From Alphaproteobacteria bacterium (GTDB lineage: Bacteria > Pseudomonadota > Alphaproteobacteria > Micropepsales > Micropepsaceae): a stretch of DNA of 64,000 nucleotides. The first letter of the stretch is position 1, and every line of letters begins with the position of its first letter. Below the pieces are notes generated by a model. It did no database searches and was not told the DNA's origin. It saw only the letters and a list, made by a program, of their open reading frames with translations. The position numbers were made by a program, and so were the translations under genes. Location of the stretch: contig CANJLC010000010.1 in NCBI GenBank assembly GCA_947475445.1, forward strand, positions 1 through 64,000. The letters run 5' to 3'. Shown here piece after piece: positions 1-9,904 of the stretch.

Positions 1-125
1 GCGACAATGTGTCGTGCGAAGTCGAACTGATCGTCCCCATCGCGATGGAAGAGAAGCTGCGCTTCGCCATTCGTGAAGGCGGCCGTACCGTCGGCGCCGG
101 CGTCGTTGCCAAGATCATCAAGTAA
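1..125 (+). CDS. tuf: Elongation factor Tu, C-terminal end (partial)
   Basis: Only the last 40 codons are present; the gene enters from the left edge. The visible residues read [18 protein letters not shown] and end in [10 protein letters not shown], the standard C-terminus of EF-Tu domain 3. EF-Tu brings aminoacyl-tRNA to the ribosome as a GTP complex. The stop lies 28 bases before rpsJ, the usual str/S10 operon order (fusA-tuf-rpsJ) in alphaproteobacteria, so co-transcription with the S10 genes is likely. Whether a second tuf copy exists cannot be seen here. Confidence 0.95.
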   Translation, partial: DNVSCEVELIVPIAMEEKLRFAIREGGRTVGAGVVAKIIK

Positions 126-153
126 GTAGCGGACCGGTTCGAAGGAAGTTCAT

Positions 154-462
154 ATGCAAAATCAGAATATCCGCATCAGGCTGAAAGCCTTCGACCACCG
201 GATTCTCGACAATTCGACGCGGGAAATCGTGAACACGGCGAAGCGCACCGGCGCACAGGTGAGGGGCCCGATTCCGCTCCCCACCGGCATCGAGCGCTTC
301 ACCGTCAATCGCAGCGCCCATGTCGACAAGAAGAGCCGCGAACAGTTCGAAATCCGGACGCATAAGCGTCTGCTCGACATTATCGACCCGACACCCCAGA
401 CCGTGGACGCGCTGATGAAGCTCGACCTGGCTGCCGGCGTCGACGTCGAAATCAAGTTGTAA
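154..462 (+). CDS. rpsJ: 30S ribosomal protein S10
   Basis: The 102-residue protein has the normal family length and carries the S10 signatures [14 protein letters not shown] near the N-terminus and RTHKRLLDI near residue 68. S10 sits in the head of the small subunit and also serves as NusE in antitermination. A GAAGGAAG Shine-Dalgarno stretch precedes the ATG. It is the first gene of the S10 block after tuf, and the next gene starts 10 bases downstream, so it is part of one long transcript. Confidence 0.98.
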   Translation: MQNQNIRIRLKAFDHRILDNSTREIVNTAKRTGAQVRGPIPLPTGIERFTVNRSAHVDKKSREQFEIRTHKRLLDIIDPTPQTVDALMKLDLAAGVDVEIKL

Positions 463-472
463 GGAGCGTAAG

Positions 473-1210
473 GTGCGCACAGGCGTCATCACGCAGAAGA
501 TCGGCATGACCCGGCTGTTCCAGGCCGACGGTACCCATGTTCCGGTCACTGTCCTCAAGCTCGACGGCTGCGCCGTCATCAGCACCCGTACCGTCGAGAA
601 GGATGGCTATAGCGCCGTCCAGCTCGGCTCGGGTTTTGCCAAGCCCAAGAATGCCAGCAAGGCCGAACGCGGCCAGTTCGCCAAGGCGGAAATGGAGCCC
701 CGTAAAAAGGTCGCCGAATTCCGCATCGACGAAAAGAACATGCTGGACGTGGGCGACGCCATCCAGGCTGACCATTTCGTGGTCGGCCAGAAGGTGGACG
801 TCCAGGGCGTCACCAAGGGTCGTGGTTTCACCGGCGCCATGAAGCGCTGGAATTTCCGCGGCCTTGAAGCCTCGCACGGCGTCTCGATCAGCCATCGCTC
901 GCTGGGCGGTACCGGCGGTCGCCAGGACCCGGGCAAGACATTCAAGAACAAGAAGATGCATGGCCATTACGGCGTCGAAAACATCACCACCCAGAACCTG
1001 GAAGTGGCGAAGGTTGATGTCGAGCGCGGCCTGATCATGGTGCGCGGCGCGGTGCCGGGTTCCAAGGGCGGCTGGGTGATGGTGCGTGACGCCGTCAAGA
1101 AGCCCGCCAAGGACCTGCCGATGCCGGCTTCCGTCAAGAAGCGTTCGGCTGGCGCCGCTCCGGCTGCTCCCGCCGCCGAGACGGCCTCCGAACAGCAGGC
1201 TGAGGGCTAA
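473..1210 (+). CDS. rplC: 50S ribosomal protein L3
   Basis: L3 binds 23S rRNA early in large-subunit assembly. The start is a GTG preceded by AAGGAG, giving [16 protein letters not shown], the usual L3 opening. The conserved loop [18 protein letters not shown] lies near residue 145; its Gln is the PrmB methylation site in E. coli. At 245 residues it is longer than E. coli L3 (about 209) because of an Ala/Pro/Glu-rich tail after residue 220, a tail common in alphaproteobacterial L3. rplD begins 3 bases after the stop. Confidence 0.97.
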   Translation: MRTGVITQKIGMTRLFQADGTHVPVTVLKLDGCAVISTRTVEKDGYSAVQLGSGFAKPKNASKAERGQFAKAEMEPRKKVAEFRIDEKNMLDVGDAIQADHFVVGQKVDVQGVTKGRGFTGAMKRWNFRGLEASHGVSISHRSLGGTGGRQDPGKTFKNKKMHGHYGVENITTQNLEVAKVDVERGLIMVRGAVPGSKGGWVMVRDAVKKPAKDLPMPASVKKRSAGAAPAAPAAETASEQQAEG

Positions 1211-1213
1211 GTC

Positions 1214-1831
1214 ATGAAAACCAAGATCCTCAATCTCGACAACAAGTCTTCGGGCGATTTGGAACTGAACGACGCGATCTTCGGCCTCGAGCCCCGCGCC
1301 GACCTGATCCAGCGCGTCGTGGTGTGGCAACTCGCCAAGCGCCGCAGCGGCCAGCACAAGGTGCTGACCCGCGCCGAGGTGAACCGCACCAAGAAGAAGA
1401 TGTACAAGCAGAAGGGCACCGGTAATGCCCGTCACGGCGCGCGCAGCGCTCCGTTGTTCGTGGGCGGCGCCAAGGCCATGGGCCCGGTTTCGCACAGCCA
1501 TGAATTCGATTTGCCCAAGAAGGTAAAGGCGCTGGGCCTGCGCCACGCCTTGTCGTCCAAGGCCAAGGCCGGTTCGATCGTCATTCTCGACGAAGCCAAG
1601 AGCAAGGATATCAAGACCGGCACCCTGGCCAAGCAGTTCGACAAGCTGAAGGTCGGCCGCGCCCTGGTGGTGGATGGCGAGTTCGACAAGAACTTCCAGC
1701 TCTCGGCCCGCAACCTCAGCAGCGTGAACCTGCTGTCCGTCGCCGGCATCAATGTTTACGACATCATGCGTAGCGACAAGCTGGTCCTGACCACTGCCGC
1801 CGTCAAAGCGATCGAGGCGCGCCTGTCATGA
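1214..1831 (+). CDS. rplD: 50S ribosomal protein L4
   Basis: The 205-residue protein matches the L4 family in length and contains the conserved extended loop [21 protein letters not shown] (from about residue 56), which lines the peptide exit tunnel. In E. coli L4 autoregulates the S10 operon; no such attenuator is visible here because the operon continues from tuf. Its stop overlaps the rplW start by four bases (ATGA), which indicates translational coupling. Confidence 0.97.
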   Translation: MKTKILNLDNKSSGDLELNDAIFGLEPRADLIQRVVVWQLAKRRSGQHKVLTRAEVNRTKKKMYKQKGTGNARHGARSAPLFVGGAKAMGPVSHSHEFDLPKKVKALGLRHALSSKAKAGSIVILDEAKSKDIKTGTLAKQFDKLKVGRALVVDGEFDKNFQLSARNLSSVNLLSVAGINVYDIMRSDKLVLTTAAVKAIEARLS

Positions 1832-2115
1832 GCACGAACTACGATGTCATCCTCTCGCCGGTGATCACCGAAAAGGCCACGCGCCTGATCGAGGCGAACC
1901 AGGTCGTGTTCCGCGTGACGCTGGACGCCACCAAGCCCGCCATCGCCAAGGCGATCACGGACCTGTTCAAGGTCAAGGTGAAGTCGGTGAATACCATTGT
2001 CGTGAAGGGCAAGCGCAAGATGGCCCGCGGCAAGCGCTATACGCGCAATGATTTCAAGAAAGCGATCGTGACCCTCGAAGAGGGCCACCAGATCGATATT
2101 ACAACGGGTCTCTAA
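1828..2115 (+). CDS. rplW: 50S ribosomal protein L23
   Basis: This 95-residue protein begins with the typical L23 segment [18 protein letters not shown] and has the basic loop [18 protein letters not shown]23 sits at the tunnel exit, where trigger factor and SRP dock. The ATG overlaps the rplD stop, and rplB follows after 3 bases. Confidence 0.97.
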   Translation: MSTNYDVILSPVITEKATRLIEANQVVFRVTLDATKPAIAKAITDLFKVKVKSVNTIVVKGKRKMARGKRYTRNDFKKAIVTLEEGHQIDITTGL

Positions 2116-2118
2116 GCC

Positions 2119-2955
2119 ATGGCTCTGAAGCAATACAAACCCACGACTCCCGGCCAGCGCCAGCTGGTCCTGATCGACCGTACCGGTCTGCACAAGGGCG
2201 GCCCCGTCAAGGCGCTGACCGAAGGCAAGCACTCCAAGGGTGGCCGCAACAACACCGGCCGCATCGTGGTGCGCTATCAGGGCGGCGGTCACAAGCAGCG
2301 CTATCGCATGATCGATTTCAAGCGCCGCAAGTTCGACCAGCCGGCCGTTGTCGATCGCCTGGAATATGATCCCAACCGCACCAGCTTCATCGCGCTCATC
2401 AAGTACAAGGATGGCGAGATGGCCTACATCCTGGCGCCGCAGCGCCTGGCCGTTGGCGATACCATTGTGTCGGGCGAAAAAGTCGACGTGAAGGTTGGTA
2501 ACGCCATGCCGCTGGGTGCAATGCCGATCGGCACCATCGTCCACAATATCGAAATGAAGCCGGGCAAGGGCGGCCAGATCGCGCGCAGCGCCGGCACCTA
2601 TGCCCAGTATCTGGGCCGCGACGCCGGTTATGCCCTGGTTCGCCTGAACTCCTCGGAAGTGCGCAAGATCCCGCTCACCTGCATGGCGACGATCGGCGCG
2701 GTTTCCAATCCCGACCACATGAACGAAGTCATCGGCAAAGCCGGCCGTAACGTGTGGAAGGGCAAGCGCCCGCATGTCCGCGGCACCGCGATGAACCCGA
2801 TCGACCATCCCCATGGCGGCGGCGAAGGCCGCACCAAGGGTGGCCGTCATCCGGTTACACCGTGGGGCAAGCCGACGAAGGGCGCCAAGACCCGCAAAAA
2901 CAAGCGCACCACGAAATTCATCGTGCGTACGCGCAAAGGCAAGGCACAAGGGTAA
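2119..2955 (+). CDS. rplB: 50S ribosomal protein L2
   Basis: L2 is a core 23S rRNA-binding protein needed for subunit association and peptidyl transfer. The 278-residue length is standard. It starts [17 protein letters not shown] and carries the signature [14 protein letters not shown] near residue 223, which includes the conserved functional histidine. The C-terminus is basic, as expected. It lies 3 bases from both neighbours. Confidence 0.98.
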   Translation: MALKQYKPTTPGQRQLVLIDRTGLHKGGPVKALTEGKHSKGGRNNTGRIVVRYQGGGHKQRYRMIDFKRRKFDQPAVVDRLEYDPNRTSFIALIKYKDGEMAYILAPQRLAVGDTIVSGEKVDVKVGNAMPLGAMPIGTIVHNIEMKPGKGGQIARSAGTYAQYLGRDAGYALVRLNSSEVRKIPLTCMATIGAVSNPDHMNEVIGKAGRNVWKGKRPHVRGTAMNPIDHPHGGGEGRTKGGRHPVTPWGKPTKGAKTRKNKRTTKFIVRTRKGKAQG

Positions 2956-2958
2956 GAT

Positions 2959-3261
2959 ATGACTCGCTCTGTTTGGAAAGGTCCCTTCGTCGACGGTTAT
3001 CTGCTCAAGAAAGCAGACGCCGCGCGCAGCTCCGGCCGCAAGGATGTGATCAAGACCTGGTCACGCCGCTCGACCATCCTGCCGCAATTCGTCGGCGTGA
3101 CGTTCGGCGTTTATAACGGCCACAAGCATATCCCGGTGCTGGTCACCGAGGACATGGTTGGCCACAAGCTGGGCGAATTCTCGCCCACCCGCACTTTCCA
3201 CGGCCACAGCGCTGCCTCCGGCGGCGGCGCCGGCGGCGACAAGAAAGCGAAGAGGGCCTGA
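2959..3261 (+). CDS. rpsS: 30S ribosomal protein S19
   Basis: The protein starts [20 protein letters not shown] and contains the S19 core [20 protein letters not shown] and [17 protein letters not shown]19 forms a head complex with S13. At 100 residues it is slightly longer than the usual 92 because of a Gly/Lys-rich tail. The stop and the rplV start share one base (TGATG). Confidence 0.97.
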   Translation: MTRSVWKGPFVDGYLLKKADAARSSGRKDVIKTWSRRSTILPQFVGVTFGVYNGHKHIPVLVTEDMVGHKLGEFSPTRTFHGHSAASGGGAGGDKKAKRA

Positions 3262-3746
3262 TGGGCAAGGAATCCCGCGCGCGCGTGCTCAAGGACCACC
3301 AGGCGGTGGCGATTGGCCGTAACATCCGCGTCTCCCCGCGCAAGCTCAACCTGGTGGCCCAGTCGATCCGCGGCAAGCGGGTTGATCGCGCCCTGAACGA
3401 ACTCAGCTTCTCGCCCAAGCGCATCGCCAAGGACGTCAAGAAGATCCTGCAGTCCGCCATCGCCAATGCCGAGAACAATCACGATCTCGACGTGGATGAC
3501 CTGGTGGTCAGCGAAGCCAGCGTCGGCAAGAACCTGGTCATGAAGCGCTTCCATGCCCGCGCCCGCGGCAATTCGGGCGGCATCGAGAAGTTCTTCAGCC
3601 AGATCACGATCATCGTCGAAGAAAAGAAGCGCGAAGAAGAATCCAAGCCGGCCCCCAAGGCCAAGGCTGACGGCGAAAAGAAGTCCACGGGCAAGACGCC
3701 CGCCAAAAAGAATGCGGCCAAGAAGCCGGCCAAGGAGAAGAAGTAA
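3261..3746 (+). CDS. rplV: 50S ribosomal protein L22 with a long basic tail
   Basis: The first 115 residues form a normal L22 ([18 protein letters not shown]; the beta-hairpin region near [14 protein letters not shown]), whose hairpin reaches into the exit tunnel. The remaining 45 or so residues are a low-complexity Lys/Ala/Pro/Glu tail ([23 protein letters not shown]), so the protein is 161 residues against about 110 in E. coli. Such tails occur in other alphaproteobacteria. The stop and the rpsC ATG overlap by one base (TAATG). Confidence 0.96.
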   Translation: MGKESRARVLKDHQAVAIGRNIRVSPRKLNLVAQSIRGKRVDRALNELSFSPKRIAKDVKKILQSAIANAENNHDLDVDDLVVSEASVGKNLVMKRFHARARGNSGGIEKFFSQITIIVEEKKREEESKPAPKAKADGEKKSTGKTPAKKNAAKKPAKEKK

Positions 3747-4468
3747 TGGGTCAGAAGGTCAACCCGACTGGTCTGCGTCTGGGCATCAACCGGACCTGGG
3801 ACTCGCGCTGGTACGCGGGCAAGAAGGAGTATGGAAAGCTCCTGCAGGAAGACATCAAGATCCGCGAATACCTGAGCGACAAGCTCAAGGCTGCCGGCGT
3901 CTCCCGCATCGTGATCGAGCGTCCGCACAAGAAGTGCCGCGTCACCATCCACTCGGCCCGTCCGGGCGTGGTGATCGGCAAGAAGGGCGCGGACATCGAC
4001 AAGCTGAAGTCCGACGTCCAGAAGTACACCGCCGACGAAGTCCACCTGAACATCGTGGAAATCCGCAAGCCGGAAATCGACGCCAAGCTGGTGGCCGAGA
4101 ATATCGCCCAGCAGCTGGAACGCCGCGTCGCGTTCCGCCGCGTGATGAAGCGTTCGGTGCAGACCGCCATGCGTCTTGGCGCGCTGGGCATCAAGATCAC
4201 CTGCGGCGGCCGTCTTGGCGGCGCCGAAATCGCGCGCGTGGAATGGTACCGCGAAGGCCGCGTGCCGTTGCACACGCTGCGCGCGGACATCGACTACGGT
4301 ATCGCTACCGCTTTCACCACCTATGGCACCTGTGGCGTCAAGGTCTGGATCTTCAAGGGCGAGATCATGGAACATGATCCCTTCGCCACCGAGAAGCGCC
4401 AGGCCGACCTGGATGCCGGCAACCGTCCGGCCCGCGAGCGTGAACGCGCTCCGGCCGCTGCGGAGTAA
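3746..4468 (+). CDS. rpsC: 30S ribosomal protein S3
   Basis: The 240-residue protein starts [20 protein letters not shown] and has a KH RNA-binding domain with the GxxG loop in [13 protein letters not shown] (about residue 75), followed by the C-terminal S3 domain ([20 protein letters not shown]). S3 lies at the mRNA entry channel and contributes to helicase activity. The start codon overlaps the rplV stop, and rplP follows after 11 bases. Confidence 0.98.
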   Translation: MGQKVNPTGLRLGINRTWDSRWYAGKKEYGKLLQEDIKIREYLSDKLKAAGVSRIVIERPHKKCRVTIHSARPGVVIGKKGADIDKLKSDVQKYTADEVHLNIVEIRKPEIDAKLVAENIAQQLERRVAFRRVMKRSVQTAMRLGALGIKITCGGRLGGAEIARVEWYREGRVPLHTLRADIDYGIATAFTTYGTCGVKVWIFKGEIMEHDPFATEKRQADLDAGNRPARERERAPAAAE

Positions 4469-4479
4469 AGAGAAGAATC

Positions 4480-4890
4480 ATGCTGTCACCCAAGCGCACA
4501 AAATTCCGCAAGCAGTTCAAGGGCCGTATCAACGGCGCTGCCAAGGCGGGTACCTCACTGAACTTCGGCGCCTTTGGCCTCAAGGCCATGGAGCCGGAAC
4601 GCCTCAACGCGCGCGAGATCGAAGCCGCGCGCCGTGCCATCACCCGCCAGATGAAGCGTGCTGGCCGCGTGTGGATCCGCATTTTCCCGGACGTGCCGGT
4701 GTCCAAGAAGCCTGCCGAAGTGCGCATGGGTTCGGGCAAGGGCGCGCCGGAATTCTGGGTGGCCAAGGTCAAGCCGGGCCGCATCCTGTTTGAAATTGAC
4801 GGCGTCGACCTGGTGACGGCGAAGGAAGCCATGCGCCTGGGCGCTGCCAAGCTTTCCATCGCGACCAAGTTCATCGCGCGCAGCGTGTAA
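4480..4890 (+). CDS. rplP: 50S ribosomal protein L16
   Basis: The standard 136-residue L16 begins [16 protein letters not shown] and has the signature [19 protein letters not shown] near residue 82. L16 helps position tRNA at the A site. It is preceded by AGAGAAGAATC, a weak ribosome-binding site, and followed 10 bases later by rpmC in conserved order. Confidence 0.98.
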   Translation: MLSPKRTKFRKQFKGRINGAAKAGTSLNFGAFGLKAMEPERLNAREIEAARRAITRQMKRAGRVWIRIFPDVPVSKKPAEVRMGSGKGAPEFWVAKVKPGRILFEIDGVDLVTAKEAMRLGAAKLSIATKFIARSV

Positions 4891-4900
4891 GAGAAAAACC

Positions 4901-5170
4901 ATGGCGAAAAAAGCAGCAGCAAAAACCACCAAGCCGGCCAAGGCCAAGAAGGTCACGTCTGCCAAGACGGCGTCCAAGGCCGAGGATTTCCGCACCAAGA
5001 CCGCGGACGAGCTGGGCACGCAGCTGGTCAGCCTCAAGAAAGAGCAGTTCAACCTGCGCTTCCAGCGGGCCAATGGCCAGGCGGAAAATACCGGCCGCAT
5101 CCGCGTGCTGCGCCGGAACATCGCCCGCATCGAGACCGTGCTCACCGAACAACGCCGCAAAAAGGCTTAA
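4901..5170 (+). CDS. rpmC: 50S ribosomal protein L29 with N-terminal basic extension
   Basis: Residues from about 30 onward form L29 ([20 protein letters not shown], then [11 protein letters not shown]). The preceding 28 residues are a Lys/Ala/Thr/Pro-rich extension ([17 protein letters not shown]), making the protein 89 residues where 63-70 is usual. An internal start without the extension is not evident, and the upstream AGAGAAAAACC spacing fits the annotated ATG. L29 surrounds the tunnel exit next to L23. Confidence 0.94.
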   Translation: MAKKAAAKTTKPAKAKKVTSAKTASKAEDFRTKTADELGTQLVSLKKEQFNLRFQRANGQAENTGRIRVLRRNIARIETVLTEQRRKKA

Positions 5171-5175
5171 GAGAA

Positions 5176-5415
5176 ATGCCCAAACGCATCCTGCAAGGCA
5201 CTGTTGTCAGCGACAAGAACACCAAGACGGTGGTGGTGAAGGTGGAACGCCGTTTCATCCACCCCGTGCTGGGCAAGACCGTGCGCCGCTCGAAGAAGTA
5301 TCACGCGCATGACGAAAAAGATCAGTTCAAGACGGGCGATGTCGTCCGCATCCAGGAATGCCGGCCCCTTTCCAAGTTGAAGACCTGGGAAGTGCTGGAA
5401 CGCGTCGGGAAATAA
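5176..5415 (+). CDS. rpsQ: 30S ribosomal protein S17
   Basis: The 79-residue S17 carries the OB-fold signatures [20 protein letters not shown] and [20 protein letters not shown]. It binds 16S rRNA helices 7 and 11 early in 30S assembly. It starts five bases after rpmC; 28 bases separate it from rplN. Confidence 0.97.
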   Translation: MPKRILQGTVVSDKNTKTVVVKVERRFIHPVLGKTVRRSKKYHAHDEKDQFKTGDVVRIQECRPLSKLKTWEVLERVGK

Positions 5416-5443
5416 GCGCAATTAGCGCATCGGAGTTGTTGTT

Positions 5444-5812
5444 ATGATTCAAATGTCCACCGAGCTAGAAGTCGCCGACAATTCCGGCGCCAAGCTCGTC
5501 ATGTGCATCAAGGTCCTGGGCGGCTCTCATCGGCGTTATGCCGAGGTTGGCGACATCATTGTGGTGTCGGTCAAGGAAGCCATTCCGCGCGGTCGCGTGA
5601 AGAAGGGCGAAGTCCTCAAGGCCGTCGTCGTGCGCACTGCCAAGGGCGTGCGTCGTCCCGATGGCAGCCTGATCCGCTTCGACGGCAATGCCGCCGTGCT
5701 GGTCAACGCCCAGGGCGAGCCGATCGGCACCCGCATCTTTGGACCGGTGACGCGCGAGCTGCGCAACAAAGGCCAGATGAAGATCATTTCGCTCGCCCCG
5801 GAGGTTCTGTGA
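5444..5812 (+). CDS. rplN: 50S ribosomal protein L14
   Basis: This 122-residue L14 begins [20 protein letters not shown] and includes [21 protein letters not shown]14 sits at the subunit interface and is the docking site for the silencing factor RsfS. Its stop overlaps the rplX start as TGATGA, indicating coupling. Confidence 0.98.
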   Translation: MIQMSTELEVADNSGAKLVMCIKVLGGSHRRYAEVGDIIVVSVKEAIPRGRVKKGEVLKAVVVRTAKGVRRPDGSLIRFDGNAAVLVNAQGEPIGTRIFGPVTRELRNKGQMKIISLAPEVL

Positions 5813-6126
5813 TGAGCACTATCAAGAAGGGCGACAAGGTCATTGTCCGGACCGGCCGCGACAAGGGCAAGAAGGGCGAAGTGCTCAAGGTGTTCCCGAA
5901 GGCCGAGCGCGCACTGGTGCAGGGCGTCAATGTGGTCAAGCGCCATCAGCGCCAGACCCAGACCCAGCCGGGCGGCATCGTGAACAAGGAATCCACGATT
6001 CATATGTCCAATCTCGCGCATGTCGATCCCAAGTCGGGCAACGCCACGCGCATTGGTTTCAAGACGCTGGGCGATGGCCGCAAGGTCCGCTTCGCGAAGA
6101 AGTCCGGTGAGGTCATTGATGTCTGA
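5812..6126 (+). CDS. rplX: 50S ribosomal protein L24
   Basis: I chose the ATG overlapping the rplN stop, giving a 104-residue protein beginning [22 protein letters not shown]. This is the KOW-motif start of L24, and any longer frame reads into rplN antisense-like sequence. L24 nucleates 50S assembly. The last eight bases overlap the rplE start region. Confidence 0.97.
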   Translation: MSTIKKGDKVIVRTGRDKGKKGEVLKVFPKAERALVQGVNVVKRHQRQTQTQPGGIVNKESTIHMSNLAHVDPKSGNATRIGFKTLGDGRKVRFAKKSGEVIDV

Positions 6127-6799
6127 CGCAGGTGTAAACAGCCGCAATCCGCAGGAGGCCGCCAAGGCCGAAGCGAAGGCGAACAAGAAAGAACGCCGTG
6201 CCGTCAATACCGGCACGCAGGTTGGCGTGGGCGAGCGTCAGACCGAGAAGGGTTATGTTCCGCGCTTCAAGCAGCGCTACAACGAGACCATCAAGGCCGA
6301 GCTGATGAAGAAGTTCGGCTACACCAACGTCATGCAGGTGCCGAAGATCAACAAGGTCGTGCTGAATATCGGCGCGGGCGAGGCGGCTTCGGACTCCAAG
6401 AAGATCCAGCAGGCGCTGAACGATTTGACCGCCATCGCCGGCCAGAAGGCCATGATGACGCGCTCCAAGAAGGCCATCGCGCAGTTCAAGATCCGCGAAG
6501 GCCTGGCGATCGGCGCCAAGGTGACCCTGCGTGGCGACGCCATGTATGAATTCATCGACCGCCTGATCACGATTGCGCTGCCCCGCGTGCGCGACTTCCG
6601 CGGCGTGAACCCCAAGAGCTTCGATGGCCGCGGCAACTATGCCATGGGCATGAAGGAGCACGTGGTGTTCCTGGAAATCGACTATGACAAGACCGAAACG
6701 GTCTGGGGCATGGACATCATCTTCAATACCTCTGCGAAGACCGACGAAGAAGCCAAGGCGCTTCTCGAAGGCTTCCAGTTCCCCTTCACGACGAACTAA
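6119..6799 (+). CDS. rplE: 50S ribosomal protein L5 with N-terminal extension
   Basis: The conserved L5 body starts at about residue 46 ([18 protein letters not shown]) and runs to the C-terminus ([39 protein letters not shown]). L5 forms the 5S RNP with L18. The only ATG that makes a full-length protein, inside the rplX 3' end, adds about 45 Ala/Lys/Glu-rich residues, so the product is 226 residues against about 180 normally. A GTG in the VGVGERQ region could be an alternative start giving a near-normal protein. Confidence 0.93.
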   Translation: MSDAGVNSRNPQEAAKAEAKANKKERRAVNTGTQVGVGERQTEKGYVPRFKQRYNETIKAELMKKFGYTNVMQVPKINKVVLNIGAGEAASDSKKIQQALNDLTAIAGQKAMMTRSKKAIAQFKIREGLAIGAKVTLRGDAMYEFIDRLITIALPRVRDFRGVNPKSFDGRGNYAMGMKEHVVFLEIDYDKTETVWGMDIIFNTSAKTDEEAKALLEGFQFPFTTN

Positions 6800-6814
6800 G
6801 GGCGATTCGAAACC

Positions 6815-7120
6815 ATGGCGAAACAGAGCCAGATCAACCGGAACAAGAAGCGCGAAAAGCTGGTGGCGCAGTACGCCACCCAGCGCGCCGAGCTGAAGAA
6901 GATCGCCGAGGACATGAAGGTCCCCGCCGAAGACCGCTTCGCGGCCCGCCTCAAGCTGGCCAAGCTGCCGCGCAATTCTTCCAAGGTTCGCATCCATCAT
7001 CGCTGCGAGCTGTCGGGCCGTCCCAAGGCCTATTATCGCAAGGTCAAGCTCAGCCGTATCGCGCTGCGCTCCTTGAGCAATTTCGGCCAGATCCCCGGCA
7101 TGACCAAGGCGAGCTGGTAA
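6815..7120 (+). CDS. rpsN: 30S ribosomal protein S14
   Basis: This is the 101-residue zinc-free form of S14: there are no CxxC pairs, and the C-terminal signature is [19 protein letters not shown]. It assembles late into the 30S head. It lies 15 bases after rplE and 9 bases before rpsH. Confidence 0.97.
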   Translation: MAKQSQINRNKKREKLVAQYATQRAELKKIAEDMKVPAEDRFAARLKLAKLPRNSSKVRIHHRCELSGRPKAYYRKVKLSRIALRSLSNFGQIPGMTKASW

Positions 7121-7129
7121 GGAGACACC

Positions 7130-7522
7130 ATGATTATTGATCCCATTGGCGATCTTCTGACGCGCATTCGCAACGGCCAGCTGCGCCGTTCGTCTTCCAT
7201 CCGTTCGCCCAACTCGCGCCTGCGCGTGCGTCTTCTCGATGTGCTGCAGGAAGAAGGCTATATCCGCGGCTATGCCGAGGTTGAGTTCAAGGGCCACAAG
7301 GAACTGGAAATCGAGCTGAAGTACCACGAAGGCGAGCCGGTGATCCGCGAACTCAAGCGCGTCTCCACCCCGGGCCGCCGCGTCTATTCCTCGGTCTCCG
7401 ACCTCAAGCCGCATCGCCAGGGCCTGGGCGTTTCAATCCTTTCGACGCCGCAGGGCGTGATGACGGACAACTCCGCGCGCGAAAAGAATGTCGGCGGCGA
7501 AGTTCTCTGCCAGATCTTTTAA
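7130..7522 (+). CDS. rpsH: 30S ribosomal protein S8
   Basis: The 130-residue S8 opens with [14 protein letters not shown] and closes with [20 protein letters not shown] and [10 protein letters not shown]8 binds the central domain of 16S rRNA and in E. coli represses the spc operon by binding mRNA near rplE; whether such a site exists here cannot be judged by eye. An AAGGAGA site precedes the ATG. Confidence 0.98.
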   Translation: MIIDPIGDLLTRIRNGQLRRSSSIRSPNSRLRVRLLDVLQEEGYIRGYAEVEFKGHKELEIELKYHEGEPVIRELKRVSTPGRRVYSSVSDLKPHRQGLGVSILSTPQGVMTDNSAREKNVGGEVLCQIF

Positions 7523-7533
7523 GGAACTGAATC

Positions 7534-8067
7534 ATGTCACGTATCGGCAAGAAACCCGTTCCGCTTCCCAAGGGCGTCACCGCCTCGGTGGAAGGCCAGA
7601 CGGTCAAGGTCAAGGGTCCGAAGGGCGAACTCAGCGTCAAGCTGGTGCCACAGGTTTCCGCCAGCGTTGGCGAAGACGGCATCACCGTCACGCCCGACAA
7701 GGCGCAGGAAAAGTCCGCCCAGATGTGGGGCCTGTCGCGCAGCCTGGTCAACAACTTGGTCACCGGCGTCACCACCGGTTTCACGCAGAAGCTGGAAATC
7801 CAGGGCGTCGGCTATCGCGCCGCAGTGCAGGGCAAGGTGCTGAACCTGCAGCTCGGCTTCAGCCATGACGTGCCCTATGCAATTCCCGCCGGCATCACCA
7901 TCGTGACCGAAAAGCCCACGATGATCGCGATCTCCGGCATCGACAAGCAGCTGGTCGGCCAGGTCGCCGCCGAAATTCGCGGCTGGCGTCCGCCGGAGCC
8001 CTATAAGGGCAAGGGCGTGCGCTATGAAGGCGAATATGTCCGCCGCAAGGAAGGCAAGAAGAAGTAA
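7534..8067 (+). CDS. rplF: 50S ribosomal protein L6
   Basis: The 177-residue L6 starts [20 protein letters not shown], and the second domain carries the signature [24 protein letters not shown]6 contacts the sarcin-ricin loop, where elongation factors act. Length and position are standard. Confidence 0.98.
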   Translation: MSRIGKKPVPLPKGVTASVEGQTVKVKGPKGELSVKLVPQVSASVGEDGITVTPDKAQEKSAQMWGLSRSLVNNLVTGVTTGFTQKLEIQGVGYRAAVQGKVLNLQLGFSHDVPYAIPAGITIVTEKPTMIAISGIDKQLVGQVAAEIRGWRPPEPYKGKGVRYEGEYVRRKEGKKK

Positions 8068-8068
8068 G

Positions 8069-8413
8069 ATGACAAACGCTCTCTTCAAGAAGCGCCAATC
8101 GCGCAACCGTTACCGGATCGCCAGCCATGGCACCCGTCCCCGTCTGTCGGTTTTCCGTTCGGGCAAGCATATCTATGCCCAGGTGATCGACGATGTGCAG
8201 GCCGTGACCGTCGCCTCCGCCTCGACTGCCGAGAAAGAAGGCAAGGGCAAGGGCTACAATGTCGAATCCGCTTCCAGCGTCGGCAAGAAGATCGCCGAAC
8301 GCGCCCTCGCCAAGGGCGTCAAGCAGGTCATGTTTGACCGTGGCGGCTATATTTACCATGGGCGCGTCAAGGCGCTCGCAGATGCAGCCCGCGCAAGCGG
8401 CCTTGAGTTCTAA
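8069..8413 (+). CDS. rplR: 50S ribosomal protein L18
   Basis: I start this at the ATG just after the rplF stop, giving 114 residues beginning [17 protein letters not shown]. The family signatures [19 protein letters not shown] and [20 protein letters not shown] are present. L18 carries 5S rRNA into the large subunit together with L5. Confidence 0.97.
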   Translation: MTNALFKKRQSRNRYRIASHGTRPRLSVFRSGKHIYAQVIDDVQAVTVASASTAEKEGKGKGYNVESASSVGKKIAERALAKGVKQVMFDRGGYIYHGRVKALADAARASGLEF

Positions 8414-8425
8414 GGAAACAAACTG

Positions 8426-9007
8426 ATGGCACGTGAAGGACAAGGTCGGGACGACAAGCGCGGGCGCGGTGGCCGCGACCGCGAAGAACGCGACAACGAG
8501 TTCATCGACAAGCTGGTGCACATCAACCGTGTCGCCAAAGTCGTGAAGGGTGGCCGCCGTTTCGGTTTCGCCGCGCTCGTCGTCGTTGGCGACCAGAAGG
8601 GCCGCGTCGGTTTCGGTCATGGCAAGGCGCGCGAAGTGCCGGAAGCCATCCGCAAGGCAACGGAAGCCGCCAAGCGCGCCCTGGTCCGCATCCCGCTGAA
8701 GGACAGCCGTACCCTGCACCATGAAGTGCGCGGTCATCATGGCGCCGGCAAGGTGATCCTGCGTCCGGCTCCCGCCGGTACCGGCATCATCGCGGGCGGC
8801 CCGATGCGCGCCGTGTTCGAGGCGCTGGGCGTGGGCGATGTCGTGTCCAAGTCGCTGGGCACCTCCAACCCCTACAACATGGTGCGCGCCACGTTCGATG
8901 CGCTGAAGAACCAGAACAGCCCCCGCATGGTGGCAAATCGCCGTGGCCGTTCGGTTGCGGAAATCCTGGCCAAGCGCGAAGGCGCTGCGGCTGAAGCGAC
9001 TGCGTAA
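8426..9007 (+). CDS. rpsE: 30S ribosomal protein S5
   Basis: S5 guards decoding accuracy and the mRNA entry site. The body starts near residue 26 ([20 protein letters not shown]), followed by the double-stranded-RNA-binding-like domain and the C-terminal [15 protein letters not shown]. The first 25 residues are an Arg/Gly/Asp-rich extension ([20 protein letters not shown]). The total of 193 residues is typical for the class. Confidence 0.97.
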   Translation: MAREGQGRDDKRGRGGRDREERDNEFIDKLVHINRVAKVVKGGRRFGFAALVVVGDQKGRVGFGHGKAREVPEAIRKATEAAKRALVRIPLKDSRTLHHEVRGHHGAGKVILRPAPAGTGIIAGGPMRAVFEALGVGDVVSKSLGTSNPYNMVRATFDALKNQNSPRMVANRRGRSVAEILAKREGAAAEATA

Positions 9008-9018
9008 GGAAGAAAGTC

Positions 9019-9243
9019 ATGGCCGACAAGAAACCCGCCAAGAAGGCTGCCGCCGGCAAGACCGTCACGGTGCGCCAGATCAAGAGCGCCAACCGCAAGC
9101 CTGACATCCAGGCTGCGACGCTGCGCGGGCTGGGCCTGGGCAAGATCCGCCGCACCCGCACCCTGGAAGACACGCCGTCCGTTCGCGGCATGATCCGGGC
9201 CGTCCATCATCTCGTCGAGATCGTCGAAGACGGCCAGAAATAA
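9019..9243 (+). CDS. rpmD: 50S ribosomal protein L30 with short N-terminal extension
   Basis: L30 is recognised by [18 protein letters not shown] and the C-terminal half [20 protein letters not shown]. About 13 extra Lys/Ala residues precede the core ([13 protein letters not shown]), so it is 74 residues rather than about 60. An AAGGAAGAAAG site stands before the ATG. Confidence 0.95.
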   Translation: MADKKPAKKAAAGKTVTVRQIKSANRKPDIQAATLRGLGLGKIRRTRTLEDTPSVRGMIRAVHHLVEIVEDGQK

Positions 9244-9252
9244 GGTATCGCC

Positions 9253-9810
9253 ATGAAGCTCAATCAGATCAGCAACAATCCGGGTGCGCACAAGCACAAG
9301 CACAAGGTGGGCCGCGGCTCTTCCTCGGGCCTGGGCAAGACCTCCGGCCGCGGCGTCAAGGGCGCCAAGGCCCGTACCGGCACCAAGGTGTACGGCTTTG
9401 AAGGCGGCCAGATGCCGCTGCACATGCGTATGCCCAAGCGCGGCTTCAACAACATCTTCGGCAACGACTTCGCTGAAGTGAATCTCAACCGCATCCAGAA
9501 GGCGATTGACGACAAGCGCCTGAAGAATGACGGCAAGATCACCGAAGACGTCCTGCGCAAGGCCGGCCTGATCCACAAGAGCCGCGACGGCGTGCGCCTG
9601 CTGGCCAAGGGTGCAATCAAGGCCAAGATCGACATCGAAGTGGCCGGCGCATCCGCCAGCGCCAAGGCTGCGGTCGAAAAGGCCGGTGGCACCGTCACCA
9701 CCACCTTCGTCAAGAAGGTCTATCTGAACAAGAAGGGCGAGCCGGGCAAGCGCCAGAAGCGCCGTACCGACGCCGTTGCCCAGCGCATTGAACGCAACGG
9801 TCACGCCTAA
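9253..9810 (+). CDS. rplO: 50S ribosomal protein L15
   Basis: The N-terminus has the glycine-rich L15 signature [20 protein letters not shown], and the core includes [20 protein letters not shown]. At 185 residues it is longer than E. coli L15 (144), with a basic C-terminal tail. It is the last ribosomal gene before secY, and 94 bases separate the two. Confidence 0.97.
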   Translation: MKLNQISNNPGAHKHKHKVGRGSSSGLGKTSGRGVKGAKARTGTKVYGFEGGQMPLHMRMPKRGFNNIFGNDFAEVNLNRIQKAIDDKRLKNDGKITEDVLRKAGLIHKSRDGVRLLAKGAIKAKIDIEVAGASASAKAAVEKAGGTVTTTFVKKVYLNKKGEPGKRQKRRTDAVAQRIERNGHA

Positions 9811-9904
9811 AGGCAGATTTTGCATCCCGGCCAGCTCGTAAGGGCGGGCCGGGGCACTATATAAAGAGCGGAGTCGGCCCTTTGCCGGCCGGTGGAGTCA
9901 AACA

